Assembly (NCBI GenBank): GCA_037179515.1
Contig: JAXCGZ010022678.1
Coordinates: 145,787-209,786 of the forward strand
Direction: 5' to 3'
DNA from: Halocaridina rubra
Lineage: Eukaryota > Arthropoda > Malacostraca > Decapoda > Atyidae
DNA: 64,000 bases
Every line of letters starts with the position of its first letter. Positions within the stretch are counted from its first letter, which is position 1. The notes below the pieces were generated by a model. The model was given only the letters and a program-made list of their open reading frames with translations. It was not told where the DNA came from and made no database searches. Positions 47,231 to 60,575 of the stretch are shown here, in pieces. The position numbers were made by a program, and so were the translations under genes.

Positions 47231-50200
47231 CTCTAATTGGGTTCTGGATTACTCTCCATGTCTGTGGTTAGATGTAGTCTTTGAGAAATGATCACTAGAG
47301 ATTCATTTCTAGGTGTAGAAAAAATTGTCATTCTGAGTGTGTTGAGTTGACAGATGAGGTAAATGTCCACATGACCAATGCCTCTCCTAGATTCTCATAC
47401 CTTGTGAGAGACTGGGGTTAGATGCAGCAGTTTGGCATCCATTGTCCTTCCTCTTCTGACTTAAATCACAGGAGGTACGACCCACAACAAAGATGCTACA
47501 ACTACAGATTTTATGTAATTTTGTTTACAATGATACTGGAAGAGAACTGAAGTGCTAAGAAGTACCATCATCTTGCTTTGTTACGTTTTTTAGCTTCAAA
47601 TTGATAATATATTTAAGTGAAAGACATTCTCATCAGTATTTTACTTCGTGATATGCTTGCTGCTTAAAACTCATATGCAAAAGGGTGTATGCAAAAGCCA
47701 ATAACAGGTGAGAAGATCAGTTTTCAAAATACTGGACATGTTTACTTACATGTAAGTACTCTAAAGCTAACTCTAAATCACCATTAGATCTTATTATTTG
47801 CATTATGCAATACACCACAGATTCCATATGATTAATGGACAGCAACAAAGAGATTTCTGTAGTGCTTGGTCTAATAAAATCTTTTTAAGTAAAATAAAGA
47901 CCAGCTACATCAAAGAACTTTCAACACATTTGCCAATGCTGTTAGATTATCTTATTCATTAATCAATAATATTCATATTCTTTTGCCTTAAATTTTCTCA
48001 TTCCAACTTCTACCAAATCTGTTAATGCATTTACAGTACTTAAATACGAGAATTTTTAAGAAATTTTCTAGACTCTTAACCTGAGGAAATTAGCTTTTTT
48101 ATGCAATGTCTTCAGCGCAGCTAAAAACTATAAGATCTATTGCAAGACTCTACTTATGGTAGCATATAATGCACATTATCCATAAAATGAATTACTGTAA
48201 TCCCATGTTTTATCTGTAAATTCCTTTTATCCAAATATATTGTACATTTTATATTAGTTCATAAGTGTTTCTGATGCAACCTACTATACACTAATTACAT
48301 CTACGCAAAAAAAGAAAATTTTATTCTTTTTCTTTATAGTAAGCTTTTCTCATGGTTAGCTGGCATTGGAGTTTCTAACTAGCCTCTCAGAACTAGAATT
48401 AAACACTAGATCAAAGTTATATGACCAGATACCTTTTCTGACACCAACGTTCTCAATCTATTTGAGCTTTGGATCAGCAACAAAATGTCATTTTGCACCT
48501 AAAGATTTACATGATAAGAAGAATAATGGTTAACAAACTTCCTATCAAAAGAAGTTTGAAATTAACATATAAATATCTGCATACTCAAAAGAAAGATTTG
48601 TAATCAAAATAAAATAATAATCAGTCTTTTTATGGTGATTCACATAGATCCCTCTAACTGAGTATCAAATCAAATTTGTGTATAACTTTTCTAAAAACTC
48701 AAATACGTAAAGAAATAAAACCATCTAAATATCTAATGAAGGTATCTGAAAATTCAACCTATAAAGGTATCTAAAAATATACATATCACAACACACTTCT
48801 AAAAACATCAAAATTTAGTATTTTGTCACAGCTACAAAAACTACTTAACTTCATTACAGCAATGACAAACCCATGTAATCATTAAAAATTACATTAACAG
48901 TAATTATACTCCTACTACTACTAATACAACAACAACAACAAAAATAATAATACTATTAACAATATATTTTGGGCTATACACTGTTCTTGGAAAGCTACGC
49001 TCTAAGTCCATCATGCAGTTGATCAATATATCAAATTTCTTGGATACAGCTTTGACAACAAAGTTCCTCTCTGCAAATGATTATCTCTGGATTCATCCAT
49101 ACTAATTTCAGCTATAAAGAATACAGTTGATTCATTACACTTATCATAAGTTTTATATTTTAAAGGCGAGACATATGTAACATTAACTTAAGCAGACCTA
49201 GATACATATAAAATTGTATGTTTAAATCTGGTGTGAGTTAGAGAAAATGAGTAGTGAGGTGGCAGCTGCCCACTCCCCTCTTACTATATCACTAACTTCA
49301 CACTTGGTCTCTGGGGCATCCAGAATTGCTTTCCTAGCTTAATATAAGATCTAAATCCATTACTTCTTGTGTGGATACGTCTCATTAAATGCAAATAAAA
49401 AACTTGGTGGAGAGGAGGAAGAGGAGGAGAAGCATTACATTTACGTACTATTTCAATAAGATAACTGCGCAGAAGAAACTGAAGCCTGAAAAATTAAAAG
49501 CTCAGCATGATCCTGTGGTGAGTCATCGACAATGTTATCAAATGCAGCTTTCTGTCTGCATGGGAAATTAAAACTGATGAGCTAAGGAAATGGTGTTTTA
49601 ATGATCCATAAGCTTTCAGTGTTTGAATGTTCAGAAACAAGCATCCTGCAAATGCCTTGTAATAGACACGGAAACGAAAATTAAAATAATTCGGAAACAG
49701 GAAGTAGGCAAATCATCACCACCACTGCCCAAGAACTACAAGATACAATATTTATGATCAATAACTGACTCTAACAATGAAGTGACAACAGAAAGAGATG
49801 TGGATAACAATAGTTTTGTGAAAAGATTAGTCAGTTTATTAGTTTTTGCCCAAAGCTAAAAAAATTGTACTAAGAAACTTCCCTATCAAAATTTTACTCA
49901 TCTTAAACATATGAGAGCGCCATCAAACGAATCTTTGAGACATTTCCCCATATGTCTATGTAGTGTATATTCATCCCAGGATTACTACTTTATAGTTCTT
50001 GTGTTGCTTTACCCCTTTAGAGTTCTTGTGATGCATGGGAACATTTACAGATTTTTCTTACATACTGCTAATGCGAACTCAGTAGTATACAGGAATACAA
50101 TAAATATTATAATTTGCATGTACAGTCGCTATATTTCTTAAAATATATCTGAAACTATTTATACACTAATAATTTTCTTATTTATTTTTTCTGAATTTCC

Positions 50201-50260
50201 AACTATTATTTTCTCATTATCACTGACAGCAATAAGTGTATATAACTGTGTGTGTGTGTG
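47231..50260. other. Quiet AT-rich stretch with one dispersed-repeat fragment
   Basis: Nothing coding is supported. A fragment at about 49490-49610 (CATGATCCTGTGGTGAGTCA, GCAGCTTTCTGTCTGCAT) recurs at 58640-58735. A GT run (50247-50259) precedes the CR1-like LINE 3' end. Confidence 0.5.
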
Positions 50261-53200
50261 GTGTAATTATCTAAGTGTAATAACCAAGTTGTGCTTACGG
50301 GAAAGAGCCCCAAGTTCGTAACTTCCCATCTCCTGGTCTGTTCCATTTTGTACTTAGTGATATTTATCATGCTTGTCCTTAAAACTATGGATTGAGTTAG
50401 CATTAACTAGCTCCTCGCTTAGCGAATTCCAATTATCAACTACTCTTACACTAAAAAACTACTTCCTTACATCCTGCAAAGGAGCTTTTAATGAAGCTTC
50501 AAACTATGATCTCTAGTTCTAGTGCCAGCCATATCATAATATCGATCCCTATCCACTATGTCATAACTATGAAGGAATTTAAAAACAGTCACCACATCCC
50601 CCCCTCAATCTTCTAGCTTCGAGCCATGGTAAGTCTAATTCCCTTCAGCCTCTCATCATAACTGAGTGCGTATTTCTGGCACCAGTTTCGTGGCATGTCT
50701 TTGAACTTTTCCAGCTTAACTACATGCTTTTTCGAGTGGGGATTCCAAAAGGGGGCAGCATACTCAAGCTTTGGCCTTACATAGGTTACATAAATATTTC
50801 TGTACATTTCCTTGCCACGTGCCTGAAGGCTACCCTTACATTTGCTTAGAAAGAATATGCTGCCCTTACTATGCCATTTACATGCATTTCTGGAGACAAA
50901 TCGGCCAATATGTTTACACCTAGATTTCTCTCATTCTCTGTTTCTTGAAGTGGTACTCCTGCCACTGAGTAGCCAAGATTGGGCCTTCTTGAACTTGTAC
51001 CCATTCTCATTGCCTTACAATCAGAAGTATTGAATTTCATTATCCACTTCTCTGACCACTCATGCTTACTATTTAGATCTTCCTGAAGTTCTCTACCATT
51101 GTTCTCGTTTCTTACTTTTTTCACAATCTTTCAATCATCTGCAAACATATTCATGAATGAATTTACAGACTCTGGTAGGTCATTTACATATACAAGGAAC
51201 AAAAGTGCCCCTTAAACTGAACCCTGTGAAACTCCACTACTAACTCTTCTTCATTCATACACTGAGTGTCTTACTCTAACCCTCTGTTCCCTTCCTTCTA
51301 AGTATGTCTTAATCCATTCCAAGACATTTCCACTTATTCTAGCCATTGTCTGCAGCTTCTTAATAAGTCTCCCGTGTGGAACAGTGTCAAATGCGCTCTG
51401 GAAGTCTAGGAATATGCAATCTGCCCAGCCATCTCCTTCCTGTAAGATTCGGCTAACCTAATCATAAAATTCTAATAAGTTTGTTACTGTTGATCTACCT
51501 TCTCTGAAGCCATGTTGTCTCACTGACAAAAAGTTTAAGGATTCCAAGTGAAGAGAGATATATTTCCTTAGTAGCCTCTCCATAACTTTGCAAACTATGC
51601 TGATAAAAAAAACAGGTTTATTGTTTAGAGCCGTATCCCTCCTTACCTTTTTGAAGATAGGTATCACATTCGCTTGTGTCCTGCATCTTGGAATCTCCCC
51701 TGACTCCAGCAACTTTTTAAGAAGATACTTAGTACTGCTGATATTGAATTAGCGAATTTCTTAAGTACATAAGGGGATATATCAAGGACCTGTAGCTTTA
51801 TGGCCATCTAACTCCATCAGCGCTTTGCATACCTCTGTGGCTGAAAAGATGTACTCTAATACCCGCCCATGAGCTTCAATCTCTGCAATCTAGGGGGATG
51901 GGATATTTTCTAATGTAAATACTGAGTGACACTCCTTGTTCAATTCTTCGCAGATCTCTTCATCCATCTCAGTGATGCTTCCATCCGCTCTCTTAAGCTT
52001 TAAAACCTGTTCTTTTACCTTCAGTTTTCCTCTGATAAAGCTGTGGAAGAGCTTGGGATTTTCTTTAGCCTTCCTTCTGATAGTCTCTCTCTGCCTCTCT
52101 TCTTTTACTTAGGTAATCTTTTCTTACTCTTTTATAAGACTGCCAGGCATTTATGTTTTTTCTACTCATGTACCTTATCCAGCATTTGTCTCTCCACTCC
52201 TTAGCTCTCTTACACTCATTACTGAATCTCTCTGGCATGAATTACTCCAATTTTGGTGACAAGGCATGCAGCAATCTACAATCTTTAATATCCAACACAT
52301 TATCTGTGAATACTAGATCAAATAGCCATGGCTCATCCCCACCCCTGGCCCTTGTTGGGTCCAGTTCATTTTGGGGTAGAAAATTCCCTTGGACGCAATC
52401 TAGGAATCTTGCCCTGAATGAGTCCTCACCACTGTGTGGGTCAAGATTTATCCAATCTATCTCTCTATGATTAAAATATCCCATAATCAAAATCCTACAT
52501 TTTCTCTCCCGTGCAATGTTAACAACCGAGTTTATGACTTCAATAGTGCCTGGCACCAGCCGCCCGTTGCGATATTACAGCTGAAGGATTTTTAAACTTG
52601 AATAGGACTGTCCTGGACATTTCGATGTTAAGTCTTCCTTTAGTTACGGTTATATTTTATGCCTACATCAACACTGAATATTCTTGTATATTCATTACAC
52701 ACCTCTTATTATCCCTTCACTTCTGACAAGTCATTACACTCTCCATCTCTGTTACTTATTACTTAATGCATTCTTCGTGCCTAGGCTCGGTGGGGGCTGT
52801 TTTATTTTATTTTTTGACTCTCCTCATAAACTTCTAGCCTATGTTGTTTCCTTGGTGGGTTATATACAACAGTTATTATAATGCTCTCTGACCCAGTATT
52901 TATGAGAGCAACGAGATTTTCCTTGAACTCACTTTCTATAGCAAAGTTTATTCTTCAACCTGAAACCTTTCACTTATGAGTAGTGCTATCCCTCCACCAG
53001 TCCTTCCAGATCTTTCAACCCTTAAGATTCTGAAGCCCTTACAAAAATCTGTGACACTGCTTATGCCCTCACTTAACTTTGTCTCTGTAACTGCTACGAT
53101 ATCTGCCTTACTGTTGTGAATCCTATCTTTTAATTCTACTGCCTTACCAGCTATTCCATCTGCATTTGTGTATAACAATCTTATGGTGCCCCATCCCCTG

Positions 53201-54190
53201 ATCTTCTATCATTATCTTCTTGATCTTCCCTTTGTCTGGAAGAACTCTAAAATGAATTTTATTTCTCTTCTTCATTTCTTTCCTCATTTAACCTTCTAGC
53301 CTCTTGCAACAAGATTTTGATCCTTTCTATCTCTTCCTGTGTTCTGTAAGGTCTAATGAACACTGTTTTGAATTCTTGAAGATCTTTTAGGCTTTTTTTC
53401 TTCATCAATATTTTGCTACGTGTGTCCCCCTCTCAAAGGTTCCTATTATTGGTCTTTGCTTTTCCTCCCTAGAATATTTACCTAGCTGGTGAATGTTAAC
53501 AATATATCCTCAGGACCACATACTACTCTAAGCCTCTTCCTTACCAGGACTAAAATCCTAGCTTTATTTTCTTCAAGTCTCCCCTGCCATTTTGGCTCCT
53601 GGGATTTGCTTATACCCAACATTACCACTGTCTTCTCTTTATCAAGTGCCTGGTCAATTAGTGGATTAGGCCTTTCCATCACAACGTCTTTAATTTTTTC
53701 TATTACTGTTTCTTATAAGTCAACTGTTTGTGTGTCAGCAAAGGAAGTTTTCATGACATCATATCCCGTATTCAGCTCCTGAAACTTTTCTAAACTGTTC
53801 GATGTTTTCCTTTATCTGGACATTCCAAGCTACAATCTCGTCTCTCTGAAAGGAGAGCAGTGAACTAACATTTAATTCATTCAGGTTGTCATCCAGATAT
53901 TTATTGTTATCTTCTTGTTCAGAAGTTCTGGCTTCTAGGTCACTCTTTTCTCCTTCCAGCTTCTTTAGTCACTTTTCTAGTTCTTTTCTCTCTTGCCCTT
54001 GTGCTTTATTTGCTTCCTCCAAAAATCTTATTTTTTTCCCTGAGTGTTTCATTCTCTCTCATTTCTCTATCCATATTCCGAATTTTATCATCCAGGTTTA
54101 TTACCATTGTCTCCAATTCCTTGACTTTTTGCTTTAATCGTCTAACAGCTACTACTCCTCCCCCTACATTTCGAAGAGATCCTTTACCAC
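50261..54190 (-). pseudogene. CR1-like non-LTR retrotransposon, copy 2, nearly whole
   Basis: Most complete LINE in the window. Minus-strand order: ORF1 with coiled-coil sequence (KKLEGEKSDLEARTSEQEDN, ~53930) and an ERPNPLIDQALDKEKTVVML / GTFERGTRSKILMKKK region; ORF2 endonuclease (LYTNADGIAGKAVELKDRIH, DIVAVTETKL, SGRTGGGIALLI at 52948-53178; RILIMGYFNHREIDWINL and WLFDLVFTDN at 52242-52556); basic linker; RT (NVIPIFKKVRRDTALNNKPV, FREGRSTVTNLLEFYD at 51458-51712; ENNGRELQEDLNSKHEWSEK and KFNTSDCKAMRMG at 50846-51124); and WNPHSKKHVVKLEKF at 50613-50807. In the endonuclease the catalytic GDFN reads GYFN, and the RT contains several frame breaks. A SINE interrupts it at 52547-52817. 3' end: CCCGTAAGCACAACTTGG. 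Confidence 0.88.
52547..52817 (+). mobile_element. SINE inserted in the CR1-like LINE endonuclease
   Basis: GGCACCAGCCGCCCGTTGCG, CATTTCGATGTTAAGTCTTC, ACTGAATATTCTTGTATATT, TTCTTCGTGCCTAGGCTCGG and GGGGGCTGTTTTATTTTATT follow the SINE order. The endonuclease reading continues on both sides (GTIEVINSVVNIARE below, ITVVYNPPRKQHRLEVYEE above). The tail GTGTCACAATC is missing. Confidence 0.88.
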
Positions 54191-54300
54191 CCCTCCCCCA
54201 ACAAATGGATGGGGGGGGTTAGGGATAGAGATGGCCTCATTTTGATGTTTTCCCTTTCACAGAATATAGAGAGAAGAAAAAAAGAAATTTATTATTATTA
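54191..54300. other. Junction between LINE 5' end and SINE
   Basis: G-rich GGATGGGGGGGGTTAGGGAT, then AT-rich sequence; probably the LINE 5' UTR. Confidence 0.4.
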
Positions 54301-54604
54301 TTTTTTTTACACCAGGACAGGCCAAAAAAAAAAAAAAAAAAAAAATCTACCCTCATCAGGCATGGGCACGAAGAAAACAAAGAGAAATAGAGATGGGGAA
54401 TGTTGTGACTTGTCAGATGTGAAGGGATAATAAGACATGTGTAACGAATATCCAAGAATATTCGGTGTAGATGTAGGCATAGCAAGAGAACCGTAACTGA
54501 AGGAAGACTTGACATCGAACTGTCCAGGACAGACTTAACTAAGACGACAAGACATTCAGCTGTAGTATCACTACGGGCGGTTGGTGCCATGGGCCAACCT
54601 GCTA
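54301..54604 (-). mobile_element. SINE, full-length copy, minus orientation
   Basis: Reverse complement begins TAGCAGGTTGGCCCATGGCA and CCAACCGCCCGTAGTGATAC and runs through GACAGTTCGATGTCAAGTC and GAATATTCTTGGATATTCGT to GCCTGTCCTGGTGTAAAAAA. A second nearly full-length example beside 31550. Confidence 0.9.
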
Positions 54605-55517
54605 TTTCTATTTAAGCCTCACACAGAATTTCTATATCTTCATATAAGTACTATTTAGTTACTCAGTTCATCTCTTTTCTGGTAACACACAACCTAACTT
54701 AAAATTTGACTTTGGTAATTTGAGAGAAAAAAAAAGCAAAACAAATGTCCACTTGAAGGAAAATTCGAATTTGTATCTGAGGCAACACCCACCTGTTTCT
54801 GCTATATATTCTACTTAACTGCTAAACTGGTTATTTCAGAAGAAACAAAAATATTAATAATTTGTTAAACAAGGTATGTTATCATAGGATCAGACTTTAA
54901 ATCTAACTCAATTTATCAAAAAAAATTAATAAAAGAGAACAAAGCAAAAAAAAAAATAAGACAGCTGTGCTACTTGGCAATTTAACAATACTGTTGACAA
55001 GTGTATTTTTCGTATTCATTTAATTATTTCACATAACAAACTATCAAGTTAATCTACATTGGAAAGATATTGATATTAACAATATACCGAACCAAAGGGT
55101 CAGGTAAACGGCTGTAAGAGCTCTCTCCAATTTACACAAAAAATTAGGTAATGTGATGGGATGGCTTCGCCTCTGGCAACTCTTCTAAACTTGCTTCAAG
55201 GCAGGGCAGAGAGTTACTTCTTTTCCCCCCCTCAAAAGTATCCTCAATTTTTTTCTTTAATATTTTGGACAGTTTCGATTACTACAAATATACTTTTTTT
55301 TACTCACAATGCTCTGCACAATCACTTATTCAGGGAAATTTGGTTTAAGTTTTATACTTTAGTCCCGGTCACTCATAAACACAAGAAAAATTCAAGAGAT
55401 ACTGATTGCGTGTATTCTAATGCTGGCCATGTGTGATGATCGTGGCCACGGTCACACGAGCTAATCCAAAATTGCAGCCAATATTCATAGACTATTGTGT
55501 GTGTATGTGTGCATATA
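54605..55517. other. No gene seen
   Basis: AT-rich and without recognised repeats or frames. Confidence 0.45.
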
Positions 55518-55870
55518 CAGCAACCCCTCGCTATATCGCGGTTCACCTATAGTGAATTCAGTGCATCGCGGATTTTTTGTGGGGAAGAAAAAAAAAATTA
55601 AAGATGCTTGTGACAACAGGACGGGACCAAAAATGTTTATAATAAAACAGCCTTTATCAGGCTGTAAAGAGAAACATAGATGGAAAGTGTAATGACCTGT
55701 CAGATGTGAAGGGCTTTACAGCCTGATAAAGGCTGATTTATTTTATAATTTTTGGCCCGTCCTGGTGTCATTTTTTTTTTTTTTCCCCCCAAGGTGTTCC
55801 TACTTTGCAGAAATTCACCTATCGCGGCCGGTCCCGGAACCGAACCCCTGCGATAAACATGGGGTTACTG
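55518..55870 (+). mobile_element. Tigger family 1 MITE containing a SINE hairpin
   Basis: Left end CAGCAACCCCTCGCTATATC and right end CTGCGATAAACATGGGGTTACTG, preceded by TA. The interior is not Tigger: two oppositely oriented SINE tail fragments form a long inverted repeat (55607-55775). Confidence 0.9.
55607..55775. repeat. Head-to-head SINE tails forming a hairpin
   Basis: Left arm GTGACAACAGGACGGGACCA .. AAAACAGCCTTTATCAGGCTG .. TAAAG is mirrored by CTTTACAGCCTGATAAAGGC .. TTTTTGGCCCGTCCTGGTGTCA. The loop (about 55678-55712) is SINE body (GTGTAATGACCTGTCAGATG). One arm matches the SINE in minus and the other in plus orientation. Confidence 0.9.
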
Positions 55871-55872
55871 TG

Positions 55873-55966
<94 letters not shown>
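55871..55966. repeat. (TA)n microsatellite
   Basis: TA array between the right end of a family 1 MITE and the left end of a family 2 MITE. Confidence 0.96.
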
Positions 55967-58225
<2,259 letters not shown>

Positions 58226-58342
58226 TATGACATGACCTTGACTGTGAAGGGTTAAATATATAATTGTACATATGGTCATAACTCTTACTTTCATCTCGAA
58301 TCCATTTGTGTCTCAGCTGTTTAAAGGTTATAACATCATCAT

Positions 58343-58398
<56 letters not shown>

Positions 58399-58624
58399 GG
58401 AAGAAGAAGACGAAGAAATATCATAAAGAGTAAACAGCAAAGGAAAATTAATTAATTGTAGGTCTGGCAAAGAGTCTTTCTTTTATTTCATATCCATTTG
58501 TAGCACTGTTGTTTAAATGTTAAAATGATAATAAAAATAATAATAATAATAATACAATCATAATATAAATTAGAAGGTGATAAAAATCTAACTGAAATTT
58601 TAAATCAGACAAAGAAACAAACAA
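58226..58624. repeat. (AAT)n arrays and flanks
   Basis: A pure AAT run at about 58345-58397, and a shorter one at 58527-58553, in otherwise AT-rich DNA. Confidence 0.88.
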
Positions 58625-58914
58625 TTAAATAAACGCTTAGCATGATCTCGTGGTGAGTCATCAACAATGTCATCAGAGGCAGCTTTCTGTCTGCCTAGAA
58701 GGCTATAACAATGATGAACTAAGAAAATGGTTCTAATAATTTAACAAACACCTAACAATATGAGTTTAAAATGGCACACTGCTACTGTACACTACACTAA
58801 TTAAGCATACTGTCAATTTCCACAGATATGGATCCACTCAAACCAATTAATCTTTTGAACTGTCAATCAGAACTAATCGCAGTTGTAAGAAAATGAATAC
58901 CTGCACAATAATGT
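58625..58914. repeat. Dispersed repeat fragment also seen at 49.5 kb
   Basis: CATGATCTCGTGGTGAGTCA, CATCAGAGGCAGCTTTCTGT and CTGCCTAGAAGGCTA match 49505-49570 with moderate divergence. The rest up to 58914 is not recognised. Confidence 0.6.
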
Positions 58915-59234
58915 AATGTGGATGGTTATGGCTACATAAGGAAATTGGAAGAAATTTTGAGATCATTAGTACTTTCGAGTATATTTATCTACTTCTCATT
59001 TTCAGAAGTATCTAATTTACAGACACAAAAGAAGCAATATATGTACATGCTGAAACAGGAGAAAAAGGAAAAGCTAACATCTCAACAAAGGATATTCATC
59101 AGTGGCAACTATTTAATATCCTGTTGGAAAGTTTTATATACTCAAACAAAGGGTGTGTTAAAGGAGAGAGGTCAAGGGAGTGGAATTTTGTAAGCATAGG
59201 TGGGATAATTTTGTTATGGTTATGATGGAGAGAA
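58915..59234 (+). repeat. Dispersed repeat X, copy 2
   Basis: Same orientation and block order as 20156-20500 (GGTTATGGCTACATAAGGAA, AGAAATTTTGAGATCATTAG, AAAAGAAGCAATATATGTAC, CATCTCAACAAAGGATATTC), and again followed at once by an AAT array. A 91-codon frame crosses it without a known domain. Confidence 0.85.
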
Positions 59235-59305
59235 TATAAGATAATAAAAATGATAATAATAGTAACAATAATAATATTATCATTAATACATTAATAATAA
59301 TAATA

Positions 59306-59349
<44 letters not shown>

Positions 59350-59600
59350 TAATAATAAATACAATAAAAATATTAATATCAATAATAATAATAATAATAA
59401 TAATGACACCAATACTGACAAAAATAATATTAACAATAATCACGAAAACAATAACAAGAATAGTGATAATGATAATGATAATACCTGTACTATGACTACT
59501 ACTACCCTGTACTACTACAATAATGATGATGATAATAATAATAACAATAATAGTAATATTGTAACAATACTAATGGTAAAATAACAGTGATGAAAGTCAC

Positions 59601-59645
<45 letters not shown>

Positions 59646-59700
59646 TTCGAATAATAATTACTAATAATAACAATTATAGTAATAATGCAAAATTAGTTGT
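59235..59700. repeat. Imperfect (AAT)n array
   Basis: Long AAT/GATAAT-rich array with pure cores near 59309-59345 and 59600-59640, closely resembling the array at 20501-20862 including the ACTACTACTACC block. Confidence 0.92.
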
Positions 59701-60304
59701 ACATAAACAGGAATATTATGTTATTTCCAAATAACTTTTTATCATGTATACTTCATTCAGATTTGAAAAAACCTAATTTTGGTAATAACAAAATATGTAC
59801 AACCAATTTTGCATTATTACTATCACTGTTATTAATTGTCATTACTATTCGAACCTTTATTGATATTACTATTATTATCATTATAAATCTTTTATTGAGT
59901 GTCGTTACTGTTAATGTACCATTATTTATGTTACTACATTATTATTATTATTACTATTGTCGTCTCGCAGGAGGTTAATACAAGGGGGGGGAGGATTCTA
60001 GTACCCTCGCCCCCATAGAGCAAAGTAATCCCCTTATTGTTTTCTGTTTTTGATGTCGGCTACCCCCAATTACAAGGGGAAACAGCCAAGGCAGATAGAA
60101 AGATAGATTACTATTGTAGTAGTAGTAGCAATAGCATTATTTTTAACATTATTACTACTATTACTGTTATTGTTTTTGTGATCATTGTTAATATTTTCAT
60201 TATTGTTGCTGTCCTTATTACTGTTATTACTATTATAAATACTTTTATATTATTAATATTATTATTATTATTATTATAGTTACTATTATCATTTTATTGT
60301 TTTC
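59701..60304. repeat. (ATT)n arrays in inverse orientation, with a GC-richer insert
   Basis: ATT-rich arrays at 59810-59960 and 60105-60295 mirror the AAT arrays before them. Between lies 59965-60105, with CGTCTCGCAGGAGGTTAATA, GATTCTAGTACCCTCGCCCC and GTCGGCTACCCCCAATTACA, a GC-richer block that looks like an inserted repeat. Confidence 0.85.
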
Positions 60305-60575
60305 TTTTCTATCCACCATGACCATAAAAAATAGTCCACATATGCTTACAAACTTCCACTAATCTTCTCCCCTATCATGCTCATGGTAATGAATATCCTT
60401 TGCTGAGTTGCTAACTTTTTCTTTTTCTCTTGTCACAGTATGTACATAAACTGCTTCTTTCACTTCCGTGAATCAGATAGCGCTGAAGATGAGTAGTACA
60501 TAAACATACTTGAATGTACTAAGGATATTTAAATTTCTTTCGGTTTCCTTATGTAGACATAACCATTGACATAAT
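60305..60575 (-). repeat. Dispersed repeat X, copy 3, inverted
   Basis: Reverse complement gives GGTTATGTCTACATAAGGAA, AAAGAAATTTAAATATCCTT, GTACTACTCATCTTCAGCGC, GAAGTGAAAGAAGCAGTTTA and AACTCAGCAAAGGATATTCA, matching copies 1 and 2. With copy 2 it makes an inverted pair around the AAT/ATT arrays. Confidence 0.85.
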
